11,973 nucleotides of DNA from a bacterium (GTDB lineage: Bacteria > Patescibacteriota > Microgenomatia > UBA1400 > PJMF01): the NCBI GenBank assembly GCA_017431585.1, contig JAFRKU010000018.1, positions 1 to 11,973 on the forward strand. The letters run 5' to 3'. Each line of letters opens with the position of its first letter. Position 1 is the first letter of the stretch. Positions 7,005 to 11,904 of this stretch are shown here, in pieces. The notes under the pieces were generated by a model. It was not told the DNA's origin, did not search any database, and worked only from the letters and a program-made list of their open reading frames with translations. The position numbers were made by a program, and so were the translations under genes.

Positions 7005-7054
7005 CGCCCCCGCCCCGCCCGCACCCCCACTTCTGGCCATTTTGGCGGCGCCTC

Positions 7055-7109
7055 AAAACTCCGCATCTTTCCCCAAACTTCGCGAAGTTTTACCATTGAT
7101 ACGAAGTTT
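7055..7109. repeat. Intergenic palindromic element, copy 3
   Basis: Left outer half-site AAACTCCG (7056-7063, one change), then AAACTTCG (7075-7082), CGAAGTTT (7083-7090) and CGAAGTTT (7102-7109). Both spacers are 11 bp. The centre AAACTTCGCGAAGTTT is a perfect 16-bp palindrome. It ends one base from the stop codon of the glycine-rich gene and lies upstream of the hydrolase promoter. Confidence 0.8.
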
Positions 7110-7110
7110 C

Positions 7111-8235
7111 TTACTCCAGCCTAGTAATCCGCGCGTAACCATTGCCTGTTTTACTGCAGTCCGCCGTCGCCGTCGCGCTCACACACGTGTTGCTGATGGT
7201 ATATGTCCCCGCATCACTCGACGTGGCGCACGAGTAGCAAGTCATGTGTTTGGTTACGTCACCATTGGATACCAGATGAGACGAGTTGATGTAACCAGAC
7301 CCGCCACCAGCACCTGCAATACCAGTGCTATTTGTCGCATGGCTACCGGTAGCGCCACCGCCATACCAGCCACCGCCACCACCGTTAGCTCCCGTTGCTC
7401 CTTGGCCAAACGTCCCCACTACCGCCCCCGAACCACCGGCAGTTTGCGTCCCGCCATAAGCACCCACCGGCGGGCTTTTGATTGATGTGCCCTTATTACC
7501 AATATAGCCCCCGCCCGCCCCGCCGCACCCACCATATCCTCCCCCAACATGTCGATAGGCTCCTCCGCCTCCGCCCGCCACGATGATAATATTGTCTCGA
7601 TTATTTGTCAGTGTCGGCAATAAGCCGGCCATAGTCGCCACATGAGTTGCGCCACCTCCAGCCCTACCTTGGTGATCGCCAAAACTGTAAGCACCAGCTG
7701 CCCCGCCACCATTATAACCCCCGCTGGCCGACCAACTATTATTGTGTCCCACATAAATATACAATGATTGGTCGTCGGCAAACGAAATAATACCCGTCGC
7801 ATAGCCGCCATAACCGCCATATAATTCATAATATGAACTACCTTGCGAGCCCCACACCTGCAGCTGGTAAGTCTTGCCCGCGCACGCCGTAAATTGTTGC
7901 ACACTACCAGTATAAGCAAAATCTCGCGACTCACCCACCAGCATATAGTCACAATTTACCGGCACCACCGCTTTAAATTTATTGTCACTCGAAGTTTTAG
8001 TATATTTAATACCACCGATCTGGACAAACGCTCCCAAAGGCAAACTTCCCACCGGTCTGGTGGCCGCGCCCGCCGGGCGCGGCCCACCTGCAAACTCCAG
8101 GCCGATACACATCAGTAATAAAATTTTTCCAACCATGAGCCAAGTCGAATGACTGGCCGTATTTATTACCGATGTATCCACTCTTTTCCCCGCAAAGCGG
8201 CCGCCAAAAGCCGCCCGTCGATGCAAACTTTGCAT
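7111..8235 (-). CDS. Secreted glycine-rich domain protein
   Basis: Predicted exported protein of 374 aa. The N-terminal module matches the FISUMP gene at 14-1030: LHRRAAF-GR (4-13), hydrophobic segment TWLMVGKILLLMCIGLEF (31-48), cleavage-like AGAAT (55-59), then SLPLGAFVQIGGIKYT. Residues about 105-320 form a glycine-rich domain like PF12810: FAYTGSVQQFTACAGKTYQL leading to VWGSQG (127-132), then Gly clusters (GGGGG at 221-225, GGGYGGCGGAGGG at 231-243, GGGGGW at 285-290). It ends GNGYARITRLE, as such proteins often do. The start at 8235 is chosen over 8304 because AGAAAGG lies 6 nt upstream and the alignment to the FISUMP protein begins there; the longer frame would use leader RNA. It has its own promoter and a long leader. 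Function unknown; surface or extracellular by inference. Confidence 0.85.
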   Translation of the reverse strand: MQSLHRRAAFGGRFAGKRVDTSVINTASHSTWLMVGKILLLMCIGLEFAGGPRPAGAATRPVGSLPLGAFVQIGGIKYTKTSSDNKFKAVVPVNCDYMLVGESRDFAYTGSVQQFTACAGKTYQLQVWGSQGSSYYELYGGYGGYATGIISFADDQSLYIYVGHNNSWSASGGYNGGGAAGAYSFGDHQGRAGGGATHVATMAGLLPTLTNNRDNIIIVAGGGGGAYRHVGGGYGGCGGAGGGYIGNKGTSIKSPPVGAYGGTQTAGGSGAVVGTFGQGATGANGGGGGWYGGGATGSHATNSTGIAGAGGGSGYINSSHLVSNGDVTKHMTCYSCATSSDAGTYTISNTCVSATATADCSKTGNGYARITRLE

Positions 8236-8404
8236 GACTGACCTTTCTGTTTCCAGTCTGACAACGAAGACTCTATACAAGTAGAGCCCCGAGGGGTTCA
8301 ACATTGCCGCATCGCGCGGCAGACCTCAGGACTCTACTAATCCGCACGATGCATAACAGCCAACACCATCCGTTATCACGAACAGTGCCACTTGTAGTTG
8401 AACC
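8236..8404 (-). promoter_or_regulatory. Structured 169-nt leader of the glycine-rich gene, candidate riboregulator
   Basis: Read on the minus strand from the predicted start at 8404. A 14-bp stem joins 8324-8337 to 8281-8294 (12 Watson-Crick and 2 G-U pairs). Inside its loop is a 6-bp hairpin (8305-8310 with 8316-8321) and GTTGAACC (8295-8302), which is fully complementary to the first 8 nt of the transcript (GGTTCAAC, 8397-8404), so a pseudoknot is possible. Further hairpins overlap and exclude one another: CTCTA/TAGAG (8271-8286) competes with the base of the main stem; AGTCT/AGACT (8255-8272) competes with GACTG/CAGTC (8236-8258), which encloses the ribosome binding site. I do not recognise a known riboswitch class. 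The pairings are seen; the switch role is inference. Confidence 0.55.
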
Positions 8405-8410
8405 ACGAAC

Positions 8411-8439
8411 ATTATACCACACCCCTTGACAAATTGCAA
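8411..8439 (-). promoter_or_regulatory. Sigma-70 promoter of the glycine-rich gene
   Basis: TTGCAA (8434-8439) and TATAAT (8411-8416) are spaced by 17 bp on the minus strand, with an added TG extension. The predicted start is 8404. The -35 of the toxin-antitoxin promoter on the other strand lies between these two boxes. Confidence 0.82.
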
Positions 8440-8454
8440 GCTACATGCTAAAAC
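8426..8454 (+). promoter_or_regulatory. Probable promoter of the toxin-antitoxin pair
   Basis: TTGACA (8426-8431), 17-bp spacer, TAAAAC (8449-8454) preceded by TGC. It is interleaved with the glycine-rich gene promoter on the opposite strand, so the two cannot easily be occupied at once. The -35 is perfect; the -10 is weak. Confidence 0.55.
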
Positions 8455-8489
8455 CCACCTTATGCTCAACATTTATCCGCCTTGTACCA

Positions 8490-8669
8490 ATGTTCTCTCG
8501 TCCACATCCACTAGGATTGCTTTTCCAAAAAAACCTTGATATCAAGTCGTTAACAGCTGACGAATTGCACGAACGCTTTGCCCGCGCCAGTGCCCAAATA
8601 GACAGTGGTGAGACTGTCCCAGCCGAGCAAACCATGCAACGTCTGAGACAGAAGTATCACCTCCAATGA
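8490..8669 (+). CDS. Antitoxin-like small protein
   Basis: Predicted 59-aa protein directly upstream of, and overlapping by 4 nt (ATGA), a ParE/RelE-type toxin gene. The C-terminal half, LTADELHERFARASAQID followed by SGETVPAEQTMQRLRQKYHL, has the helix-acidic linker-KYxL pattern typical of RelB/ParD-like antitoxin tails, where it wraps the toxin. The N-terminal part is short and shows no clear ribbon-helix-helix or Phd/YefM DNA-binding fold, so the protein may be a truncated or minimal antitoxin. Start choice is uncertain: ATG 8490 is downstream of the proposed promoter, while ATG 8445 (74 aa) would fall within it. No good Shine-Dalgarno is seen for either. Confidence 0.65.
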   Translation: MFSRPHPLGLLFQKNLDIKSLTADELHERFARASAQIDSGETVPAEQTMQRLRQKYHLQ

Positions 8670-8998
8670 CCTATTCCGTCCATTTCACCAACCAAGCCCA
8701 AACGGATGTAGACAATTGTCTAGGTTACATCGAAACAGTGCTTTTCAATCATACCGCTGCTAAATTGCTCGAGCGGCGAATTGATAGCGCTCTCGACTCC
8801 CTCGCCGCTTTCCCCAATGCCTACACGCTCGTCAAATTCGAGCCCTGGCGGTCTCGGGGTTGGCGCCAAATTCCCCTCGGCAACTATCTCATGTTTTACG
8901 AAGTTCGACCCGCTCAAAAAACAGTCTATATCACAGCTTTTCTTTATGGCGCCAGAGACTTGCCCACCATTTTGAGTCAGCGTGAACCAAAGTTATAG
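8666..8998 (+). CDS. ParE/RelE-family toxin
   Basis: 110-aa protein of the RelE/ParE toxin superfamily, small alpha/beta proteins that cut ribosome-bound mRNA (RelE) or poison gyrase (ParE). Family pattern seen: N-terminal YSVHFTNQAQTDVDNCLGYI (strand then helix), a second helix with AAKLLERRIDSALDSLAAFP (31-50), then WRQIPLGNYLMFYEV (66-80) and the diagnostic tail VYITAFLYGARDL (87-99). Which activity applies cannot be told from sequence; the L..FP and YGARDL features fit the ParE/plasmid-stabilisation branch. It overlaps the antitoxin-like gene by 4 nt and has no own Shine-Dalgarno, so translation is probably coupled. It is intact, with no frameshift. Confidence 0.86.
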   Translation: MTYSVHFTNQAQTDVDNCLGYIETVLFNHTAAKLLERRIDSALDSLAAFPNAYTLVKFEPWRSRGWRQIPLGNYLMFYEVRPAQKTVYITAFLYGARDLPTILSQREPKL

Positions 8999-9003
8999 TC
9001 GCC

Positions 9004-9025
9004 TGACAAATGTGATTTCTTTGTC
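9004..9025. terminator. Small hairpin after the toxin gene
   Basis: TGACAAA and TTTGTCA form a 7-bp inverted repeat (9004-9010 with about 9019-9025) six bases after the toxin stop. There is no U-tract, so a terminator role is weakly supported. Its right arm runs into the 11-bp tandem repeats. Confidence 0.35.
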
Positions 9026-9053
9026 AGTACATTGTCAGTACAATGTCCGTACA
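9021..9053 (+). repeat. Three tandem 11-bp repeats
   Basis: TTGTCAGTACA at 9021-9031, an exact second copy at 9032-9042, and ATGTCCGTACA at 9043-9053 (two changes). The 11-bp period places each copy on the same face of the helix, as for an operator or iteron. They lie between the toxin and the next gene at 9177. Confidence 0.75.
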
Positions 9054-9161
9054 AAAGACTCCACGCAGGAATAATTATTTCAAGCGAGTAGTGTGCGCTT
9101 GTCTGCCCGCCTCGAGACTAATTTTTGGCTGGATCACCGTCCGCGCCCCCATTGTCACCTA

Positions 9162-9170
9162 TGGTATAAT
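9162..9170 (+). promoter_or_regulatory. Extended -10 promoter of the Ig-like protein
   Basis: TGGTATAAT, ending 6 nt before the ATG at 9177. The predicted start coincides with the ATG itself, so this should be a true leaderless mRNA. No -35 hexamer is seen at normal spacing. Confidence 0.78.
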
Positions 9171-9176
9171 ACACAC

Positions 9177-9677
9177 ATGCAAAAATCGCGCTGGAGCGAA
9201 TACGCCATCGTCATCGGTTTAGGCCTCGTCATCGCCATGGGCATCACTCTTTTCCTCTATTGGCGCGACGACAGCACACCTGGCACCACCCCCACTCCCA
9301 CCCCCGCCGCCAGCGCACCCCCTGTCACCCAACTCCCAGACAAACAAGCCGCCCCCATCGAATTCCTCGTCCCCGAAGACCAAAGCGTTTTCGAACAAAA
9401 AGCCCTCACCGTCACCGGCCACACTTTTCCCGACTCACCAGTGGTAATTTTCATGGGTGAAAAGGACTTTTTAGTCTACAGCGACGCCACCGGCGCCTTC
9501 AGCCTCGATCTCAATTTGGACTCCGGCGCCAACCAACTCACCGCCACCGTCGTCACACCAGATGGCGAAAGTTTTTCTGATTCCCGCCTGGTCGTCTACA
9601 CCAATAAATCCCTGGAAGAAATCCTACTCACCGAGCAAGAGCTCCTCGAGGCCGACCAGCAGCAGCCCACGCCTTGA
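9177..9677 (+). CDS. Membrane-anchored Ig-like domain protein
   Basis: 166-aa protein with one N-terminal membrane segment (about 9-28, IVIGLGLVIAMGITLFLYW), a Thr/Pro linker (33-50, TPGTTPTPTPAAS), and an Ig-like beta-sandwich domain at about 60-142. The domain has the pattern of extracellular Ig-like/glucodextranase-B-type modules: PIEFLVPEDQSVFEQKALTV, GHTFPDSPVVIF, GAFSLDLNLDSGANQLTATV and SDSRLVVY. It is probably displayed on the outer face of the membrane. The ATG at 9177 fits the leaderless promoter; a GTG at 9093 would add 28 residues that cross the promoter and break the membrane-anchor pattern. The next gene has its own promoter 40 nt on. Function unknown, possibly binding or assembly. 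Confidence 0.8.
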   Translation: MQKSRWSEYAIVIGLGLVIAMGITLFLYWRDDSTPGTTPTPTPAASAPPVTQLPDKQAAPIEFLVPEDQSVFEQKALTVTGHTFPDSPVVIFMGEKDFLVYSDATGAFSLDLNLDSGANQLTATVVTPDGESFSDSRLVVYTNKSLEEILLTEQELLEADQQQPTP

Positions 9678-9702
9678 CAAAATCTCTCACTCGTGATACA
9701 AT
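9674..9702 (+). promoter_or_regulatory. Sigma-70 promoter of the DUF5666-like gene
   Basis: Perfect TTGACA (9674-9679), 17-bp spacer, TACAAT (9697-9702) with a TGA extension. The -35 overlaps the stop codon of the preceding gene. The ATG at 9718 gives a leader of about 9 nt without a Shine-Dalgarno sequence. Confidence 0.82.
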
Positions 9703-9717
9703 TCACCTGACATTCAT

Positions 9718-10482
9718 ATGCCAAGAAAAGTGACAGCCGCATTTTTTTCGTTTTTTGTTGTATTTTTGTGTACATTTGCCCCTGTCAGCGCCCAAGACGC
9801 CAGCGATAGCGGCGAAATGTTGGCCATCGGCAAAAAAACCGACGACGCCACCGCCGAAAAAAGCAATCAAATTCTGCAAAATTTGGAAAATTTAGTCAAG
9901 GACACCGGCACCAGCAATATCATTCGCACCCAATATGACGACGTCACCACGCACGCCCGCGGTTTCATCGGCCAAGTCACCGCTCTCAAAGAAGATTCTT
10001 TCAAAGTTGTCACTCCTGACGACGAAGAAATGCTGATTGCTCCAGATAAAAGTACCACTTTGGTCAAAAAAGGTGATACCACCACCGGCGAAGGCCTCAC
10101 CTTGGCTGACTGGATTAGCATCAATGATTGGCTGGTCATCATTGGTATCCAAAACGGCGACAATTTTCAGCCTCGCCGCATCATGATTTCCAGCGATAGC
10201 CTGGAGCCATCGGTCACTTTCGTCCGCCGCGGCCTGGTTAAAACCGCCACCACCAGCAAACTGGATGTCTCCATTCTAGGCGAACAAACTACCGAAACAT
10301 TCGCCCTCACCAAAACCACCAATCTGGTCGACGCCGACAACGAAACCATCACCACCAAAGATCTGCCCGCCGAAACGCCAGTTTTACTCATCGGCACCAT
10401 GAAAGCCGACAAAAAAGCCCTCCAGACGTTGCGCAAGCTCGATTCGCCCGCCACCGAATCTAGCGGCGAGGCCCGACTATGA
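9718..10482 (+). CDS. Secreted DUF5666-like protein with two repeats
   Basis: 254-aa protein with a clear Sec signal peptide: basic PRK, a very hydrophobic run (FFSFFVVFLCTFAPV), and a VSA-QD cleavage site at about residue 25. After a charged helical stretch (about 40-65) come two copies of a small beta domain: 82-158 (GFIGQVTALKEDSFKVVTP, then GDNFQPRRIMI) and 172-241 (GLVKTATTSKLDVSILG, then DKKALQTLRKL). The 'G.V.......(F/L).V' start and the 'VLLIGTMKADKKALQTLRKL' end fit DUF5666-like OB-fold/beta-barrel repeats. Function unknown; it is expected to be extracytoplasmic. The stop overlaps the mmcQ-like start by 4 nt (ATGA), so the two are co-transcribed, though one is secreted and the other cytoplasmic. 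Confidence 0.8.
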   Translation: MPRKVTAAFFSFFVVFLCTFAPVSAQDASDSGEMLAIGKKTDDATAEKSNQILQNLENLVKDTGTSNIIRTQYDDVTTHARGFIGQVTALKEDSFKVVTPDDEEMLIAPDKSTTLVKKGDTTTGEGLTLADWISINDWLVIIGIQNGDNFQPRRIMISSDSLEPSVTFVRRGLVKTATTSKLDVSILGEQTTETFALTKTTNLVDADNETITTKDLPAETPVLLIGTMKADKKALQTLRKLDSPATESSGEARL

Positions 10483-10847
10483 CACTAGACGAATTTAAAA
10501 CATTTTGCCAAGAAAAATACGATGCAACAGCATTATATTTATGGGATGATCTTGACGCTTGCGTCTGGCGCCACCATGCAAACGGCAAATGGTTTGCCAT
10601 TTATCAACGCGTGCGCGCTGACCACTTGAGCCTCGAGCACGCCAGTGAATTTTACGATCTGATCAATGTCAAAATCGAACCAGAACTCCGCGACGGTTTG
10701 CTCGCCCAACCAGGTTTTCTACCAGCCTACCGCATGAACAAAAACCACTGGATCAGCTTTTTGTTGAATGACAAACGCATCAACAACGAGCAAATCGCTG
10801 CTTTAGTATCGCTCAGCTGGCACCTCACCAGCCACCATCCCACATAA
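10479..10847 (+). CDS. MmcQ/YjbR family protein
   Basis: 122-aa cytoplasmic protein of the MmcQ/YjbR (DUF419) family, small single-domain proteins with a CyaY-like/double-wing fold; function is not established, and some have been suggested to bind DNA. The diagnostic parts are visible: WFAIYQRV (38-45), INVKIEPEL (62-70) and FLPAYRMNKNHWISFLL (80-96), matching the family's 'P.Y.MNK.HW' core, followed by a helix that includes EQIAALVSLSWHL. It is at the usual family length. The start lies within the stop of the secreted gene (ATGA), so it is translationally coupled. The downstream region (10848-11144) contains repeat copy 4 and two strong hairpins. Confidence 0.88.
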   Translation: MTLDEFKTFCQEKYDATALYLWDDLDACVWRHHANGKWFAIYQRVRADHLSLEHASEFYDLINVKIEPELRDGLLAQPGFLPAYRMNKNHWISFLLNDKRINNEQIAALVSLSWHLTSHHPT

Positions 10848-10916
10848 TCGCCCTGGCTGCCCTATCTCATTGCCTCCCAGTACCTCCCGCACCCGCGTTG
10901 CTTCGTCATCAAAGCC

Positions 10917-10952
10917 AAACTTCGCGAAGTTTTGTTTTCCATACGAAGTTTT
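10917..10952. repeat. Intergenic palindromic element, copy 4
   Basis: AAACTTCG (10917-10924), CGAAGTTT (10925-10932) and CGAAGTTT (10944-10951), right spacer 11 bp. The centre is the same perfect 16-bp palindrome as copy 3. The left outer half-site is decayed to TTGCTTCG but still 11 bp away. It lies in the convergent gap between the mmcQ-like gene and hsp20. Confidence 0.78.
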
Positions 10953-11065
10953 GCCCCACCGTTATCATCGGCAAGACAAACACTTATCCTCCCCGTCGCG
11001 GGCACTAATTTCCCCACCGCTCACCTGGGCCAAGCGGTGACACGAAATATCTCCTATCGCACATA

Positions 11066-11102
11066 CAGTTGTGCCCCAGGCGTTCCGCCTGGGGCACAAC
11101 TG
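11066..11102. repeat. 17-bp perfect hairpin
   Basis: GTTGTGCCCCAGGCG pairs perfectly with CGCCTGGGGCACAAC across a 3-nt TTC loop, and two more outer bases (CA/TG) pair, giving 17 bp. The stem is strongly GC-rich. No U-tract follows on either strand. It could be a bidirectional terminator of convergent genes or a REP-like element. Confidence 0.75.
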
Positions 11103-11104
11103 GT

Positions 11105-11131
11105 CTGGCCCGGGCTATAAGCCCGGGCCAG
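11105..11131. repeat. 12-bp perfect hairpin
   Basis: CTGGCCCGGGCT pairs with AGCCCGGGCCAG around an ATA loop, starting two bases after the preceding 17-bp hairpin and ending 13 bases before the hsp20 stop. No U-tract is present. As a pair they resemble the paired hairpins of REP-type repeats in other bacteria, but the two stems are not copies of each other. Confidence 0.75.
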
Positions 11132-11144
11132 CTCCCCGGCCCCA

Positions 11145-11576
11145 TTATTCAATCGCAATCTGCGTGCTTTCCGGCAGTTTCTCCTGCTCTGTCACTTTTG
11201 GTACTGACAATGTCAGGACACCATTTTTGAAAGCTGCGTGCACATCTTCACGTTTCACGTCATCGCCCACATAAAAACTTCGCGAGCATTGACCGTAAAA
11301 ACGCTCTCGGCGCATGAAGCGACTGTGTTCGTCGCCCTCGTCGTGGCTTTGCGTGCTCTCCGCCGACACTTTCAAGTAACCATCGGCCAAATCCACCTTG
11401 ACGTTTTCCTTCTCAAATCCCGGTAAATCCATCTCAATGACGTATTTATCCTTTTTCTCTTTGATATCAGTTTTCATCAAAGCGTTTGTCCCGCTGGCGA
11501 AAATGTCCCGATCGAAAAAGTCATCGAACAAATCGAAATCCCTATTGCGTCGCGGTACCAATCCATAATGTAACAT
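11145..11576 (-). CDS. Hsp20/IbpA-family small heat shock protein
   Basis: 143-aa ATP-independent chaperone that holds unfolding proteins. The alpha-crystallin domain covers about 34-128: KTDIKEKKDKYVIEMDLPGF (35-54), ENVKVDLADGYLKVSAE (57-73), FMRRERFYGQCSRSFYVGDD (87-106) and FKNGVLTLSVPK (116-127), with the conserved G119-V-L. The C-terminus carries an I-x-I motif (IAI, 140-142) used to form oligomers. The N-terminal arm is short (MLHYGLVPRR, then DFDLFDDFFD). The ATG has the best Shine-Dalgarno in the window, AGAAAGGAG, 6 nt upstream. A sigma-70 promoter at 11629-11656 overlaps a CIRCE-like inverted repeat, so HrcA-type heat-shock control is likely. Confidence 0.95.
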   Translation of the reverse strand: MLHYGLVPRRNRDFDLFDDFFDRDIFASGTNALMKTDIKEKKDKYVIEMDLPGFEKENVKVDLADGYLKVSAESTQSHDEGDEHSRFMRRERFYGQCSRSFYVGDDVKREDVHAAFKNGVLTLSVPKVTEQEKLPESTQIAIE

Positions 11577-11628
11577 ACGTTACTCCTTTCTTTTCTAACT
11601 TTCGCTGCCTCATTTGGCAACTGCCACT

Positions 11629-11656
11629 ATTATAACACCATTTTTAGCAATGTCAA
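11629..11656 (-). promoter_or_regulatory. Sigma-70 promoter of hsp20
   Basis: TTGACA (11651-11656) and TATAAT (11629-11634) on the minus strand with a 16-bp spacer and a TG extension. The predicted start is near 11622, giving a leader of about 46 nt that holds the strong AGAAAGGAG ribosome binding site. Confidence 0.83.
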
Positions 11657-11670
11657 CACCCAATTGCTAG
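11644..11670. promoter_or_regulatory. CIRCE-like operator upstream of hsp20
   Basis: TTAGCAATG, 9 bp, AATTGCTAG: a 9-9-9 layout like CIRCE (TTAGCACTC-N9-GAGTGCTAA), with 7/9 and 6/9 matches in the arms. The core TAGCAAT/ATTGCTA is a perfect 7-bp inverted repeat. It overlaps the -35 of hsp20, as expected for a repressor site. HrcA is the likely partner; its gene is not in the window. Confidence 0.55.
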
Positions 11671-11725
11671 TTCTGCTAAAATTTCTTCAATTTCCGTCTC
11701 ACCAGCTCAGCTGTCTGTACTCACC

Positions 11726-11745
11726 AAAAAACGCCCCTTTAGGCG
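11726..11745 (-). terminator. Probable intrinsic terminator of the 16S transcript
   Basis: Read on the minus strand: CGCCT, loop AAAG, GGGCG-type right arm (5-bp stem, one G-U) at 11732-11745, followed at once by six T residues (11731-11726). The stem is short but GC-rich and the U-tract is clean. It lies about 160 nt after the 16S 3' end and before the hsp20 promoter. Confidence 0.55.
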
Positions 11746-11904
11746 CACCGCATATCGTGAGATCAAATAGCAAACAGTAACTTGATTTGGTGACAAACCG
11801 GCACCCGCGGCACTGCTAGCCTGCGGGATTTGGTAAAGTATTTTCCAGTGGATTGCTCCACTGGGGAAAAAGGAGGTCGTGAAACTCCAAACCCTTCTCC
11901 TTAG
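11746..11904 (-). other. 16S rRNA 3' trailer
   Basis: No gene is visible here. On the minus strand the 16S tail CTCCTT pairs with AAGGAG immediately downstream (hairpin at the mature 3' end), then come a perfect 8-bp hairpin CCAGTGGA/TCCACTGG (11845-11864, tetraloop) and a CCCGC/GCGGG hairpin with inner GGC/GCC (11804-11827). These look like precursor-processing structures. No tRNA and no start of 23S rRNA is seen. Confidence 0.5.

Noticed and set aside
7111..8235. Glycine-rich repeats considered as a CRISPR-like or tandem DNA repeat
   Set aside because: The similarity comes from GGN codons in a protein domain; unit length and spacing are irregular.
8236..8304. 23-residue N-terminal extension of the glycine-rich protein
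   Set aside because: The region is leader RNA with stems, and both the ribosome binding site and similarity to the FISUMP protein begin at 8235.
11071..11274. Small + strand reading frame through the hairpin pair
   Set aside because: It runs over two perfect palindromes and into the antisense of hsp20, with no start signals.
11866..11880. AAGGAGGTCGTG on the + strand as a Shine-Dalgarno plus GTG start
   Set aside because: It is in the 16S trailer; spacing is too short and no meaningful reading frame follows. It resembles the 16S tail only by a short CCTCCTTT match.
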